DNA of 47,412 nucleotides from NCBI GenBank assembly GCA_902478645.1, contig CABSLV010000016.1, positions 1 through 47,412 of the forward strand, given 5' to 3'. Shown here in pieces: positions 16,383 through 25,209 of the stretch. Every line of letters begins with the position of its first letter. The first letter of the stretch is position 1. Made by a program: the position numbers and the translations under genes. A model generated the notes under the pieces. The model made no database searches. It was given only the letters and a program-made list of their open reading frames with translations, and was not told the DNA's origin. This DNA comes from an uncultured Flavobacteriales bacterium. Lineage in GTDB: Bacteria > Bacteroidota > Bacteroidia > Flavobacteriales > UBA1820.

Positions 16383-17603
16383 TTATCCCAGGAGCATCTC
16401 CCGGGCCTTTTGTGTCGCCTCGAACAGGCGGTCGATATCCTGGAAGGTGTTGTAAACGGCCAGGGACGCCCGTACCGTGCCCGGTATTCCGTAGCGGTCC
16501 ATCAGCGGTTCGGCGCAGTGGTGTCCGGTGCGTACGGCAACCCCCTGGCTGTCCAGCAGCGTACCGACATCCGAAGGATGTGCACCCCGGAGGTTGAAGG
16601 AAAAAGCGCCCGATTTTTCCGGGGCGTTCCCGTAGATGGTCAGGTCTTCGATGCGGCTCATTTTCTCGTGGAGGTAGGCCATCAGTTGTTTTTCGCGCTG
16701 GTGGATTTGTTCCCGTCCCAGGGAGTCCATGAAGTCGATGGCGGCTCCCAGGCCGATGGCGCCTTCGATGTTGGGTGTCCCTGCTTCGAAACGGAACGGC
16801 AGGTCGGCATAGGTCGTCTTCTCGAAGGTAACCCGGCCGATCATCTCTCCCCCTCCCTGATATACCGGAAGTTTCTCCAGCAGGCTTTCCCGACCCCACA
16901 GCGCGCCGATGCCCGTAGGAGCGTACATCTTGTGTCCCGAGAAAGCGTAAAAATCGCATCCGAGGGCTTGGACATCCACCGGAAGGTGCGGGACGGCCTG
17001 TGCACCGTCCACTACCACGACGGCCCCTGCGCGGTGTGCCAGGGCGGTGATTTCGGCAATGGGATTGACCGTGCCCAGTACGTTCGATACGTGGGCGATG
17101 GCCACGATGCGTGTGCGGGGGGTGAGCAGCGATCGGTAGGCCGCCTCGTCCAGCAGGCCTTGTTCGGTTATCGGGATCACGCGCAGGTGGGCGCCGCTCG
17201 CTGCGCAGGCCAATTGCCAGGGCACGATGTTGGAGTGGTGCTCCATCTGCGAGACGAGGATCTCGTCCCCGGGTTGCAGCAGATGGCCGTATCCGGCGGC
17301 CACCAGGTTGATGGATTCGGTGGTGCCGCGCGTGAAGATGATCTCCCGGGCGGAAGGGGCATGGAGAAATCCGCGCACTTTTTCCCGGGCAGCTTCCATG
17401 GCGTCGGTGGCTTGTTGGGAAAGGGTGTGGACGCCGCGGTGGACGTTGGCGTTCTGGTAGCGGTAATAGCGCTCCACGGCGCAGATCACCTCTTCGGGTT
17501 TCTGAGTGGTGGCTCCGTTGTCCAGATAGGTGAGGGGATAAGCCCCGAGAGTGCGGGCCAGCAGAGGGAAACGTTCGCGGATGTTGTCCTGTATGGGTTC
17601 CAT
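16383..17603 (-). CDS. sufS: Group II cysteine desulfurase SufS
   Basis: PLP enzyme that takes sulfur from cysteine for cluster assembly. In its 406 residues the PLP lysine is Lys225 in FSGHKMYAPTG, the PLP-ring His is in EHHSNIVPWQ (121-130), and the persulfide Cys363 lies in RTGHHCAEPL, the short-loop arrangement of SufS rather than IscS. A separate -7 box at 17652-17659 suggests that sufS-sufE-sufT can be transcribed apart from sufB-C-D. Confidence 0.95.
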   Translation of the reverse strand: MEPIQDNIRERFPLLARTLGAYPLTYLDNGATTQKPEEVICAVERYYRYQNANVHRGVHTLSQQATDAMEAAREKVRGFLHAPSAREIIFTRGTTESINLVAAGYGHLLQPGDEILVSQMEHHSNIVPWQLACAASGAHLRVIPITEQGLLDEAAYRSLLTPRTRIVAIAHVSNVLGTVNPIAEITALAHRAGAVVVVDGAQAVPHLPVDVQALGCDFYAFSGHKMYAPTGIGALWGRESLLEKLPVYQGGGEMIGRVTFEKTTYADLPFRFEAGTPNIEGAIGLGAAIDFMDSLGREQIHQREKQLMAYLHEKMSRIEDLTIYGNAPEKSGAFSFNLRGAHPSDVGTLLDSQGVAVRTGHHCAEPLMDRYGIPGTVRASLAVYNTFQDIDRLFEATQKAREMLLG

Positions 17604-17651
17604 GTCGATGGGTCGTTAGCGGGTTTGCCCACCTAAAGGGGGCAAGCGGTA

Positions 17652-17659
17652 CAAAGTTA
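17652..17659 (-). promoter_or_regulatory. Internal -7 box upstream of sufS
   Basis: On the minus strand this reads TAACTTTG, 48 bp before the sufS ATG, in the 77-bp sufD-sufS gap. Confidence 0.5.
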
Positions 17660-17680
17660 CGAAAAACCGGCGGGGGTTTT

Positions 17681-18514
17681 TCAGGGGCGGAGCAAACGCT
17701 CGTCGAGGATTTTTTCCACCGCTCCCTTGAGCCAGTCGAGGTTGTGGAGGCCTTCGAGCGCTTCGTCCAGGAAGGAGCGCAGAAGCATCCGTCGCGCTAC
17801 CGGCTCGGGAATGCCCCGGCTGCGCATGTAGAACAGCGCGGCGGTGTCCAGTTGGCCGACGGTCGCTCCGTGCGAGCAGCGTACGTCGTCGGCGTAGATC
17901 TCCAGTTGGGGGTCGGATTCCACCCGGGCAGTGGGGGTGAGCAGGATGTTGTTGTTCTTTTGGTACGCCTGGATCTTCTGGGCGCTGGGCTCGACGATGA
18001 TCTTTCCGTCGAAAACAGCCTTGGCCACTCCGCCGACGGCGTATTTGAAGGTCTGGTTGCTCTCTCCGAGGGGCTCTTTGTGGTACAGGCGGATGTGGTT
18101 GCCGATGCGCTGCTCGCCGGTGGGCAGTGCCAAGCCGTAGAGGGCGGTGTGGCTGCCGCGGTAGCAGTCCAGGGTATAGCGGTTTTGCGAGTCTCCTCCG
18201 AGGATGAGGGTGGAGAGTTCCAGGGTGGCATCCGCTCCGATGGCGGCGCTGTACTGGGTGTCGGCTCCCTGAGGGATGATCCGAATGTGCCGCAGGTGGG
18301 CTCCCGGGCCGATGGAGAGGGAGAACTGCACGTGGGCGGCCTCGGGGAGGATCTCCACTAGCGTGAGGTGGGTTCCCTCGGGGATTTCCAGTTGCGTGTC
18401 CTCTTCCGGGGCGGGTCGCCACACTATCGGGGCGCCCTGCTGAGGGTGCGCCTGGAGCAGCGAATCGACGACTTGTATCCCTTGGGGAAGGTCCGTGTCT
18501 TGCAAAAATTCCAT
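17681..18514 (-). CDS. sufD: SufD-like scaffold protein (short)
   Basis: Component of the SufBCD scaffold. The protein has 277 residues, whereas SufD is usually above 400, so the N-terminal portion is missing. What remains is the beta-helix core and C-terminus: KYAVGGVAKAVFDGKI, TPTARVESDPQLEIYADDV, CSHGATVGQLDTAALFYMRS and a C-terminal helical part. sufC ends only 10 bp upstream, so there is no space for a lost N-terminus in another frame. It may be a naturally compact form. It sits in its expected place after sufC. Confidence 0.88.
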   Translation of the reverse strand: MEFLQDTDLPQGIQVVDSLLQAHPQQGAPIVWRPAPEEDTQLEIPEGTHLTLVEILPEAAHVQFSLSIGPGAHLRHIRIIPQGADTQYSAAIGADATLELSTLILGGDSQNRYTLDCYRGSHTALYGLALPTGEQRIGNHIRLYHKEPLGESNQTFKYAVGGVAKAVFDGKIIVEPSAQKIQAYQKNNNILLTPTARVESDPQLEIYADDVRCSHGATVGQLDTAALFYMRSRGIPEPVARRMLLRSFLDEALEGLHNLDWLKGAVEKILDERLLRP

Positions 18515-18524
18515 GGCGTGGGGG

Positions 18525-19277
18525 TTAGTTTTCGTCTTTGATCAGCCAGTCGTAACCGCGTTCTTCCAATTCCAGCGCCAGCGATTTGTCGCCGGTGCGG
18601 ATGATGCGGCCTTTGTACAGTACATGCACGTAGTCGGGCACGATGTAATCCAACAGGCGTTGGTAGTGGGTGATGACGATGGTGGCGTTTTCCGGCGACT
18701 TGAGCCGGTTGACGCCCGTGGCGACGATGCGCAGTGCGTCGATGTCCAGTCCGGAGTCCGTTTCGTCGAGGATGGCCAGACGGGGCTGGAGGGCGGCCAT
18801 CTGGAAGATCTCGGCGCGTTTCTTTTCCCCTCCGGAGAACCCTTCGTTGAGGTTGCGGGAGAGGAACTGAGGGTCGAGTTCGACCAGGGCGGCTTTCTCC
18901 CGGATGAACTTCAGCAGTTCGCCGGGAGGCATCTCGGGCAGTCCGAGGCTTTTGCGCTTTTCGTTGATGGCGGTCTTGATGAAGTTGTTCACGCTTACTC
19001 CGGGGATTTCTACCGGGTATTGGAACGAGAGGAATATGCCGCGGTGGGCGCGCTCTTCGGGCGAGAGCCCGTCCAGGTCTTCTCCCAGGAAGGTGATGCT
19101 TCCGGCCGTTTTTTCAAACTTGGGATTGCCGGCGATCACGGACGAGAGGGTCGATTTGCCGGAGCCGTTCGGGCCCATGATGGCGTGTACTTCCCCGGGG
19201 CGTACCGTCAGGTTGATGCCTTTGAGGATTTCTTCGCCGTCTTCCACGCGGGCTTTGAGGTCTTTTATTTCAAGCAT
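18525..19277 (-). CDS. sufC: Fe-S assembly ATPase SufC
   Basis: ABC-type ATPase that drives conformational change of SufB/SufD during cluster assembly. In its 250 residues the Walker A is GPNGSGKST (35-43), the signature is SGGEKKR (148-154), and the Walker B is LAILDE (167-172) followed by TDSGLD. The SufC hallmark FLSFQYPVEIPGVSV is present. It follows the SMR gene by 22 bp. Confidence 0.96.
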   Translation of the reverse strand: MLEIKDLKARVEDGEEILKGINLTVRPGEVHAIMGPNGSGKSTLSSVIAGNPKFEKTAGSITFLGEDLDGLSPEERAHRGIFLSFQYPVEIPGVSVNNFIKTAINEKRKSLGLPEMPPGELLKFIREKAALVELDPQFLSRNLNEGFSGGEKKRAEIFQMAALQPRLAILDETDSGLDIDALRIVATGVNRLKSPENATIVITHYQRLLDYIVPDYVHVLYKGRIIRTGDKSLALELEERGYDWLIKDEN

Positions 19278-19299
19278 GTTCGTTGGGTTTTATTCTGTG

Positions 19300-19632
19300 T
19301 TATTGTACCGATGAGCGGGAAAAAAGGTGAATGACCAGCACTCCGGCGATGATGAGTCCCATGCCGACGATGGCGGCAAGGTCCGGTTTCTGGCCGAAGA
19401 ACACCAGCCCCGAGAGGGTGATCAGTACGATGCCGATACCGCTCCAGATGGCGTAGATGACCCCCATCTGCAGATGCCGCATGGCCAGGCTGAGCAGGTA
19501 GAAAGACAGGGCATAACCGGCTACCGTCAGCAGCGAGGGCACCAGGCGGGTGAATCCGTCCGAGGCTTTCAGGCAGCTGGTGGCAAAGACTTCGGCGAGG
19601 ATGGCTCCGCCGAGCAGCAGGTATCTTTCCAT
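19300..19632 (-). CDS. EmrE-like SMR-family transporter inside the suf operon
   Basis: A 110-residue, four-helix inner-membrane protein. The length and sequence are strikingly EmrE-like: LGGAILAEVFAT contains the proton/drug-coupling Glu14, and YAIWSGIGIVLI and FFGQKPDLAAIVGM match the later helices. SMR pumps export cationic compounds, or guanidinium in the Gdx subgroup; the YAIWSG block points to the multidrug subgroup. It lies between sufB and sufC on the same strand, 22 bp before sufC, an unexpected position for a transporter. The ATG at 19632 is preceded by a purine-rich ribosome site (GGGAAGAAAG). Confidence 0.92.
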   Translation of the reverse strand: MERYLLLGGAILAEVFATSCLKASDGFTRLVPSLLTVAGYALSFYLLSLAMRHLQMGVIYAIWSGIGIVLITLSGLVFFGQKPDLAAIVGMGLIIAGVLVIHLFSRSSVQ

Positions 19633-19705
19633 CTTTCTTCCCTTTGTGTGTTTGGTTTCCCTTTTTTCGTTTTTCCGTTTTTTTGGGGGCGATCTCCCCA
19701 GGCAT

Positions 19706-19742
19706 GCGCCGCGAAAGCGGCGCTGCGGCCTTGAAAGGCCGC
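19706..19742. repeat. Two tandem short hairpins between sufB and the SMR gene
   Basis: GCGCCGC-GAAA-GCGGCGC (19706-19723) is followed directly by GCGGCCTT-GA-AAGGCCGC (19725-19742). In the minus-strand direction no T-tract follows, so they are more likely an RNA processing or stability element, or a small repeat, than a terminator. Confidence 0.7.
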
Positions 19743-19756
19743 AAATCTCTCCCTGG

Positions 19757-21199
<1,443 letters not shown>

Positions 21200-21259
21200 A
21201 ACGTCTGTCGCCCGGTGACAGCGAAACGCCATCGCCATGGCAGGTTTGGTTAAGGGATA

Positions 21260-21267
21260 CAAATATA
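21260..21267 (-). promoter_or_regulatory. Bacteroidetes -7 box for the suf operon
   Basis: On the minus strand this reads TATATTTG, 60 bp before the sufB ATG. Confidence 0.6.
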
Positions 21268-21294
21268 CGAAATTTGCCGGTGGGGGATGATAAG

Positions 21295-21341
21295 AAAAGC
21301 ATAAAGTCAGGGGAGGCTATCTCCCCTGACTTTATGCTTTT
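21295..21341. terminator. Terminator after pepT (potentially bidirectional)
   Basis: A perfect 21-bp stem (21295-21315 with 21321-21341) with a 5-nt loop and T-rich flanks on both strands. It lies 22 bp beyond the pepT stop and just upstream of the suf promoter. Confidence 0.88.
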
Positions 21342-21362
21342 TACCCCGGCGAAGTGCAGGGC

Positions 21363-22595
21363 TTACTTTCCGGTTTTCTCCCCGGAGAGACGGACGATCT
21401 CCACAATGGTGCGCACCGCTTTTTCCATCGTATCGACTACTGCGTATTCAAAGCGTCCGTGGAAGTTGTGCCCGCCGGTGAACAGGTTGGGGCAGGGCAG
21501 TCCCATGAACGACAGACGGGCGCCGTCCGTACCGCCCCGGATGGCTTTCACCTGAGGTTCTACCCCGACGGCTTGCATGGCTTCCCGGGCGAGGTCGATC
21601 ACGTGCATGACGGGTTCGAGCTGCATCCGCATGTTGTAGTACTGGTCTTTTACCTGGTAGTCGAGGGCTTTTTCCCCGTATTTCTGTTTGAGGTATTCGG
21701 CGGCAGCGGTGAAGACTGCCTTGCGGTGTTCGAATTTGGTGCGGTCGTGGTCGCGAAGGATGTAGGACAGCGTGGTGCGTTCCAGCGAGGCCTCCATCGA
21801 GTGGAGGTGGTAAAAGCCTTCGTAGCCTTCGGTGTGTTCCGGGCGTTCGGCAGGGGGCAGCATCTGGATGAATTCGGCGGCGCGGAGCATCGAATTGACC
21901 ATCTTGTCCTTGGCATATCCGGGATGTACCGACAGCCCGTAGAAAGTAACGGAAGCCGCTGCGCCGTTGAAGTTCTCGTACTCCAGTTCGCCTTCCGCAC
22001 TGCCGTCCAGGGTGTAGGCCCAGTCGGCATCGAAGCGTTTGACGTCAAAGAAGTCCGGACCGCGGCCGATCTCTTCGTCCGGAGTGAAACCGATGCGGAT
22101 GTCTCCGTGACAGATCTCGGGGTGCTGTTGCAGGTATTCGATGGCGGTGAGGATTTCGGCTACCCCGGCCTTGTCATCGGCTCCGAGCAGGGTGGTGCCG
22201 TCCGAGGTAACGAGCGTGCAGCCTTTGTAGCGGGTCAGTTCCGGAAAATCTGCCGGGCTCAGGACGTTGCCGGGGCTCAGGGTCAGTTCGCCGCCGTCGT
22301 AGTCTTCCCACAGGATGGGTTTGACGCCCTGTCCGCTGGCATCGGGCGAGGTGTCCATGTGGGCGATGAAGCCGATGCGGGGCAGTGCTTGGGGGGTGTT
22401 GGCCGGGAGGGTGCCCATGACATATCCATGGGAATCCAGCGTGACGTCTTTCAGTCCCATGGCTTCCATCTCTTGGCGGAGCAGTCGGGCCAGATCCAGT
22501 TGTTTTTCGGTCGAGGGGACATCCGCTTGTCCTTCGGCGGACTGGGTGTCTATTTTCACGTAGCGCAGGAAGCACTCCAGGAGTTGTTTTCTCAT
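21363..22595 (-). CDS. pepT: Peptidase T (tripeptide aminopeptidase)
   Basis: Zinc aminopeptidase that removes N-terminal residues from tripeptides in the cytoplasm. It has 410 residues, as in E. coli PepT. Metal and catalytic residues are in place: His79 and Asp81 in IAHMDTSPD, Asp140 in LLGADDKAG, Glu174/Glu175 in TPDEEIGRG, and His in GGHNFHG. The ATG overlaps the stop of engB as ATGA, so translation is coupled; the longer in-frame extension only reads through engB. Confidence 0.94.
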   Translation of the reverse strand: MRKQLLECFLRYVKIDTQSAEGQADVPSTEKQLDLARLLRQEMEAMGLKDVTLDSHGYVMGTLPANTPQALPRIGFIAHMDTSPDASGQGVKPILWEDYDGGELTLSPGNVLSPADFPELTRYKGCTLVTSDGTTLLGADDKAGVAEILTAIEYLQQHPEICHGDIRIGFTPDEEIGRGPDFFDVKRFDADWAYTLDGSAEGELEYENFNGAAASVTFYGLSVHPGYAKDKMVNSMLRAAEFIQMLPPAERPEHTEGYEGFYHLHSMEASLERTTLSYILRDHDRTKFEHRKAVFTAAAEYLKQKYGEKALDYQVKDQYYNMRMQLEPVMHVIDLAREAMQAVGVEPQVKAIRGGTDGARLSFMGLPCPNLFTGGHNFHGRFEYAVVDTMEKAVRTIVEIVRLSGEKTGK

Positions 22596-23194
22596 AAGGT
22601 GGATAATTCTTGGTTGGTACGTTCGATGTAATCGAGGATTTCGTCCATTCCCACGGAGGAGGCGGACGAGGTAACGATCATGGGAGGGAGTTCCTCCCAC
22701 AAGGCTGCCAGGGCAGCGCGGTACACAGCGAGATTCTGCGCCAGGGCTCCCCGGGTGAGTTTGTCGGCTTTGGTCAGGCAGATCACGATCGGGATCCCAT
22801 TTTCCCCGAGCCAGGTGATGAAGTCCAGGTCGGATTTCAAGGGGGCGTGGCGAGCATCCACCAACACGAAGACCGTAGCCAGGTTTCGCCGTGAAAGGAT
22901 ATACGAGGTAACCAGACGCGAAAAATCGGCGCGTTGTGCTTTCGAGGTGCGGGCGTATCCGTATCCGGGAAGATCGACCAGATACCAGCTGTCGTTGATG
23001 CGGAAGTGGTTGATCAGTTGGGTCTTGCCGGGTATCTGGGAGGTCTTGGCGATACGGCGGCGGCACAAGGCGTTGATCAGCGAGGATTTGCCGACGTTGC
23101 TGCGGCCGATGAAGGCGTATTCCGGGGCGTGGAAGACAGGGACGCGATCGGGGTCGGCACTCGAGGTAACGAACGCGGCCTGTGTGATGTTCAT
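22592..23194 (-). CDS. engB: Ribosome biogenesis GTPase EngB/YsxC
   Basis: Small essential GTPase that acts in maturation of the large ribosomal subunit. In its 200 residues G1 is GRSNVGKS (30-37), G2 is IPGKTQ, G3 is DLPGYGYA, and G4 is LTKADK. The start at ATG 23194 gives MNITQAAFVTSS. Both ends overlap neighbours by four bases (ATGA), giving a tightly coupled hydrolase-engB-pepT operon. Confidence 0.95.
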   Translation of the reverse strand: MNITQAAFVTSSADPDRVPVFHAPEYAFIGRSNVGKSSLINALCRRRIAKTSQIPGKTQLINHFRINDSWYLVDLPGYGYARTSKAQRADFSRLVTSYILSRRNLATVFVLVDARHAPLKSDLDFITWLGENGIPIVICLTKADKLTRGALAQNLAVYRAALAALWEELPPMIVTSSASSVGMDEILDYIERTNQELSTL

Positions 23195-23961
23195 TTTTCC
23201 CGGCCCTCCTGTCGGCCGAGCCATTCCATCAGGATGCGGTTGAAAATGATGGGGTGTTCCATCATGGGGGCGTGGCCGCATTTGTCGATCCACGAGAGCT
23301 CCGAGTGGGGGAGCAACTGGTGGAACTGTACGGCGACTTCCGGAGGGGTAACCACGTCGTTGCGACCCCAGATGAGCAGCACAGGCGTGGCGATCTTGGG
23401 AAGGTCCTTTTCCATGTTGTGACGGATGGCACTCTTGGAGATGGAAAGCGTATGGAGGATCTTGGCGCGGTTGTTGACGATGTCGAATACTTCATCGACC
23501 AACTGCGGAGTAGCGGTGGCGGGGTTGTAGAAGACCTCGCGGGTTTTCTCCTCGATGTACTCCCGGCTGCCGCGTTTGGGGTAGGACGACCCGGCGTTCT
23601 CGTACAGGCCGGACGATCCGGTGAGGATCAGTCCTTTGACGGGTTCGGGGTGTCGTTTGGTAAATACCAGGGAGATATGTCCGCCCAGGGAATTGCCCAG
23701 GAGGTAAAAGTCGGAGAGCTGCTTGTGCTTGATGAACTGGTGCAGGTACGAGGAAAGTCCTTTGACGCTGGCCTTGAGCAGAGAGATGGTGTAGAGGGGC
23801 AGTGAAGGGATCAGAGCCCGGTAACCGTTCTTGCGCAGGCCTTCGATGACGGTATCGAAATTGCTCAGGCTGCCCATCAGTCCGTGCAACAGCACCACCG
23901 GCGTGCCTTCCCCGGCTTCGATGTAACTGAATCGGCCTTCTTGCCTTATCGGGTAATTCAT
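23191..23961 (-). CDS. Alpha/beta-fold hydrolase
   Basis: A 256-residue soluble hydrolase. The oxyanion segment is LLHGLMGS (25-32), the nucleophile Ser91 is in GNSLGG, the acid Asp202 is in WGRNDVVTPP, and the base His230 is in KCGHAPMMEHP. The family covers esterases, C-C bond hydrolases and lactonases; the substrate cannot be told from the sequence. It is the first gene of the operon with engB and pepT, behind a -7 box at 23990-23997. ATG 23961 is used; the TTG two codons upstream is less likely. Confidence 0.9.
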   Translation of the reverse strand: MNYPIRQEGRFSYIEAGEGTPVVLLHGLMGSLSNFDTVIEGLRKNGYRALIPSLPLYTISLLKASVKGLSSYLHQFIKHKQLSDFYLLGNSLGGHISLVFTKRHPEPVKGLILTGSSGLYENAGSSYPKRGSREYIEEKTREVFYNPATATPQLVDEVFDIVNNRAKILHTLSISKSAIRHNMEKDLPKIATPVLLIWGRNDVVTPPEVAVQFHQLLPHSELSWIDKCGHAPMMEHPIIFNRILMEWLGRQEGREK

Positions 23962-23989
23962 AAGCAATACGTGCGGAAGCGCACCCGAA

Positions 23990-23997
23990 CAAAGGTA
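23990..23997 (-). promoter_or_regulatory. Bacteroidetes -7 box for the hydrolase-engB-pepT operon
   Basis: On the minus strand this reads TACCTTTG, 29 bp before the ATG. Confidence 0.6.
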
Positions 23998-24018
23998 CGA
24001 AAAAAACCTAAAAGTTCG

Positions 24019-24999
24019 TTAATGTTCGGGGCGGAAACCGAGCTTGCTCCGTACGTCGGCCAGGCGGATACGGGCTACTTCCGCCGCGCGGCGGGCACCC
24101 TCCTGCAGTTTCTCTTCGACGAGGTCCAGGTGGTCGGTATAGTACCGGTACTGTTCACGTTCCCGGGCAAACCGCTCGAGGATAAGTTCCAACAGGGCTT
24201 TCTTGGCATGGCCGTATCCGAAACCGCCGGCAAGGTATTTTTCGCGCATCTCGGCCGTCTGCTCGGGGGTGGCCAGCAGGCGGTAGAGCTGGAAGACGTT
24301 GCACGTATCGGGATTTTTGGGTGCTTCCAGCGGCGTAGAGTCGGTAACGATGCTGCCGATGACTTTCTTGAGTTCTTTTTCCGAAGCGAAGATGTCGATG
24401 TAGTTGTTGCGCGATTTGCTCATCTTGTTGCCGTCGGTACCGGGGATGATCATCACATCCTGTTGGGAGAGTCCCTTGGGCAGCACGAAAGTTTCACCCA
24501 TGTGGTGGTTGAACCGTTCGGCTACGTCGCGGGTGAACTCCAAGTGCTGGTTCTGATCCTTGCCTACCGGCACCAGGTCGGCGTCGTAGAGCAGGATGTC
24601 GGCGGCCATGAGGATAGGATAGTTGAACAGTCCGGCGTTCACGTCCGAGAGACGGTCGGCTTTGTCCTTGAAGGCGTGGGCGAGTTGCAGACGCTGGTAG
24701 GAGAAAAAGCAGTCGAGGTACCAGGTGAGTTCGGTTACTTGGGGAACGTCGCTCTGGCGGTAGAAGACGGTTTTGTCGGTGTCCAGACCCATGGCCAGCC
24801 AGGTTTTGGCTACGGCATAGGTGTTTTCACGGAGTGTTTGCGCGTCTTTGATCAGAGTGAGCGAGTGAAGGTCGGCGATGAACAGGAACGATTCGTCGTT
24901 GCTTCCCCGGGCAGCCTGGATGGCCGGCAGTATGGCGCCGAGGATGTTTCCCAAGTGAGGACGGCCGGTGGCTTGGATGCCGGTGAGTATTCTTGCCAT
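24019..24999 (-). CDS. trpS: Tryptophanyl-tRNA synthetase TrpS
   Basis: Class I aminoacyl-tRNA synthetase that charges tRNA-Trp. The length of 326 residues is typical. The HIGH-type motif is PHLGN (14-18), the second signature KMSKS is at 192-196 in GTDGNKMSKSRNN, and the Trp-pocket region LFNYPILMAADILLYDADLVPVG is conserved. It is a single gene with its own -7 box; the hexosaminidase gene ends 211 bp upstream. Confidence 0.96.
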   Translation of the reverse strand: MARILTGIQATGRPHLGNILGAILPAIQAARGSNDESFLFIADLHSLTLIKDAQTLRENTYAVAKTWLAMGLDTDKTVFYRQSDVPQVTELTWYLDCFFSYQRLQLAHAFKDKADRLSDVNAGLFNYPILMAADILLYDADLVPVGKDQNQHLEFTRDVAERFNHHMGETFVLPKGLSQQDVMIIPGTDGNKMSKSRNNYIDIFASEKELKKVIGSIVTDSTPLEAPKNPDTCNVFQLYRLLATPEQTAEMREKYLAGGFGYGHAKKALLELILERFAREREQYRYYTDHLDLVEEKLQEGARRAAEVARIRLADVRSKLGFRPEH

Positions 25000-25025
25000 G
25001 GTAGTATTTCGTTATTAGAGTCATG

Positions 25026-25033
25026 CAAAAATA
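25026..25033 (-). promoter_or_regulatory. Bacteroidetes -7 box for trpS
   Basis: On the minus strand this reads TATTTTTG, 26 bp before the ATG at 24999. Confidence 0.6.
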
Positions 25034-25141
25034 AGCAAAGGCGCGTGCTGCGGCAAGGGAGAAAATGAAGTTTTCGCGCCGTGCCGGAGCCGACGCGCAT
25101 CCTGTTTTGATAGAGAATCCCGGGGCGATCTCCCCAAACGT

Positions 25142-25200
25142 GGTCGCAAGCAAGCGGAAGGGCGGGACCAATGGCCCCGCCCTTCCGCTTGCTTGCGACC
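25142..25200. repeat. Long CAAGCG hairpin after the hexosaminidase gene
   Basis: A 25-bp perfect stem (25142-25166 with 25176-25200) with a 9-nt loop. The left arm contains GCAAGCAAGCGG. It is the only complete copy here that lies between genes pointing the same way, 9 bp beyond the hexosaminidase stop. Confidence 0.9.
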
Positions 25201-25209
25201 CGAAAGAGG

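Noticed and set aside
17604..17680. Missing SufD N-terminus encoded nearby in another frame
   Set aside because: This gap lies after sufD, not before it, and only 10 bp separate sufC from sufD, so no fragment can be hidden upstream.
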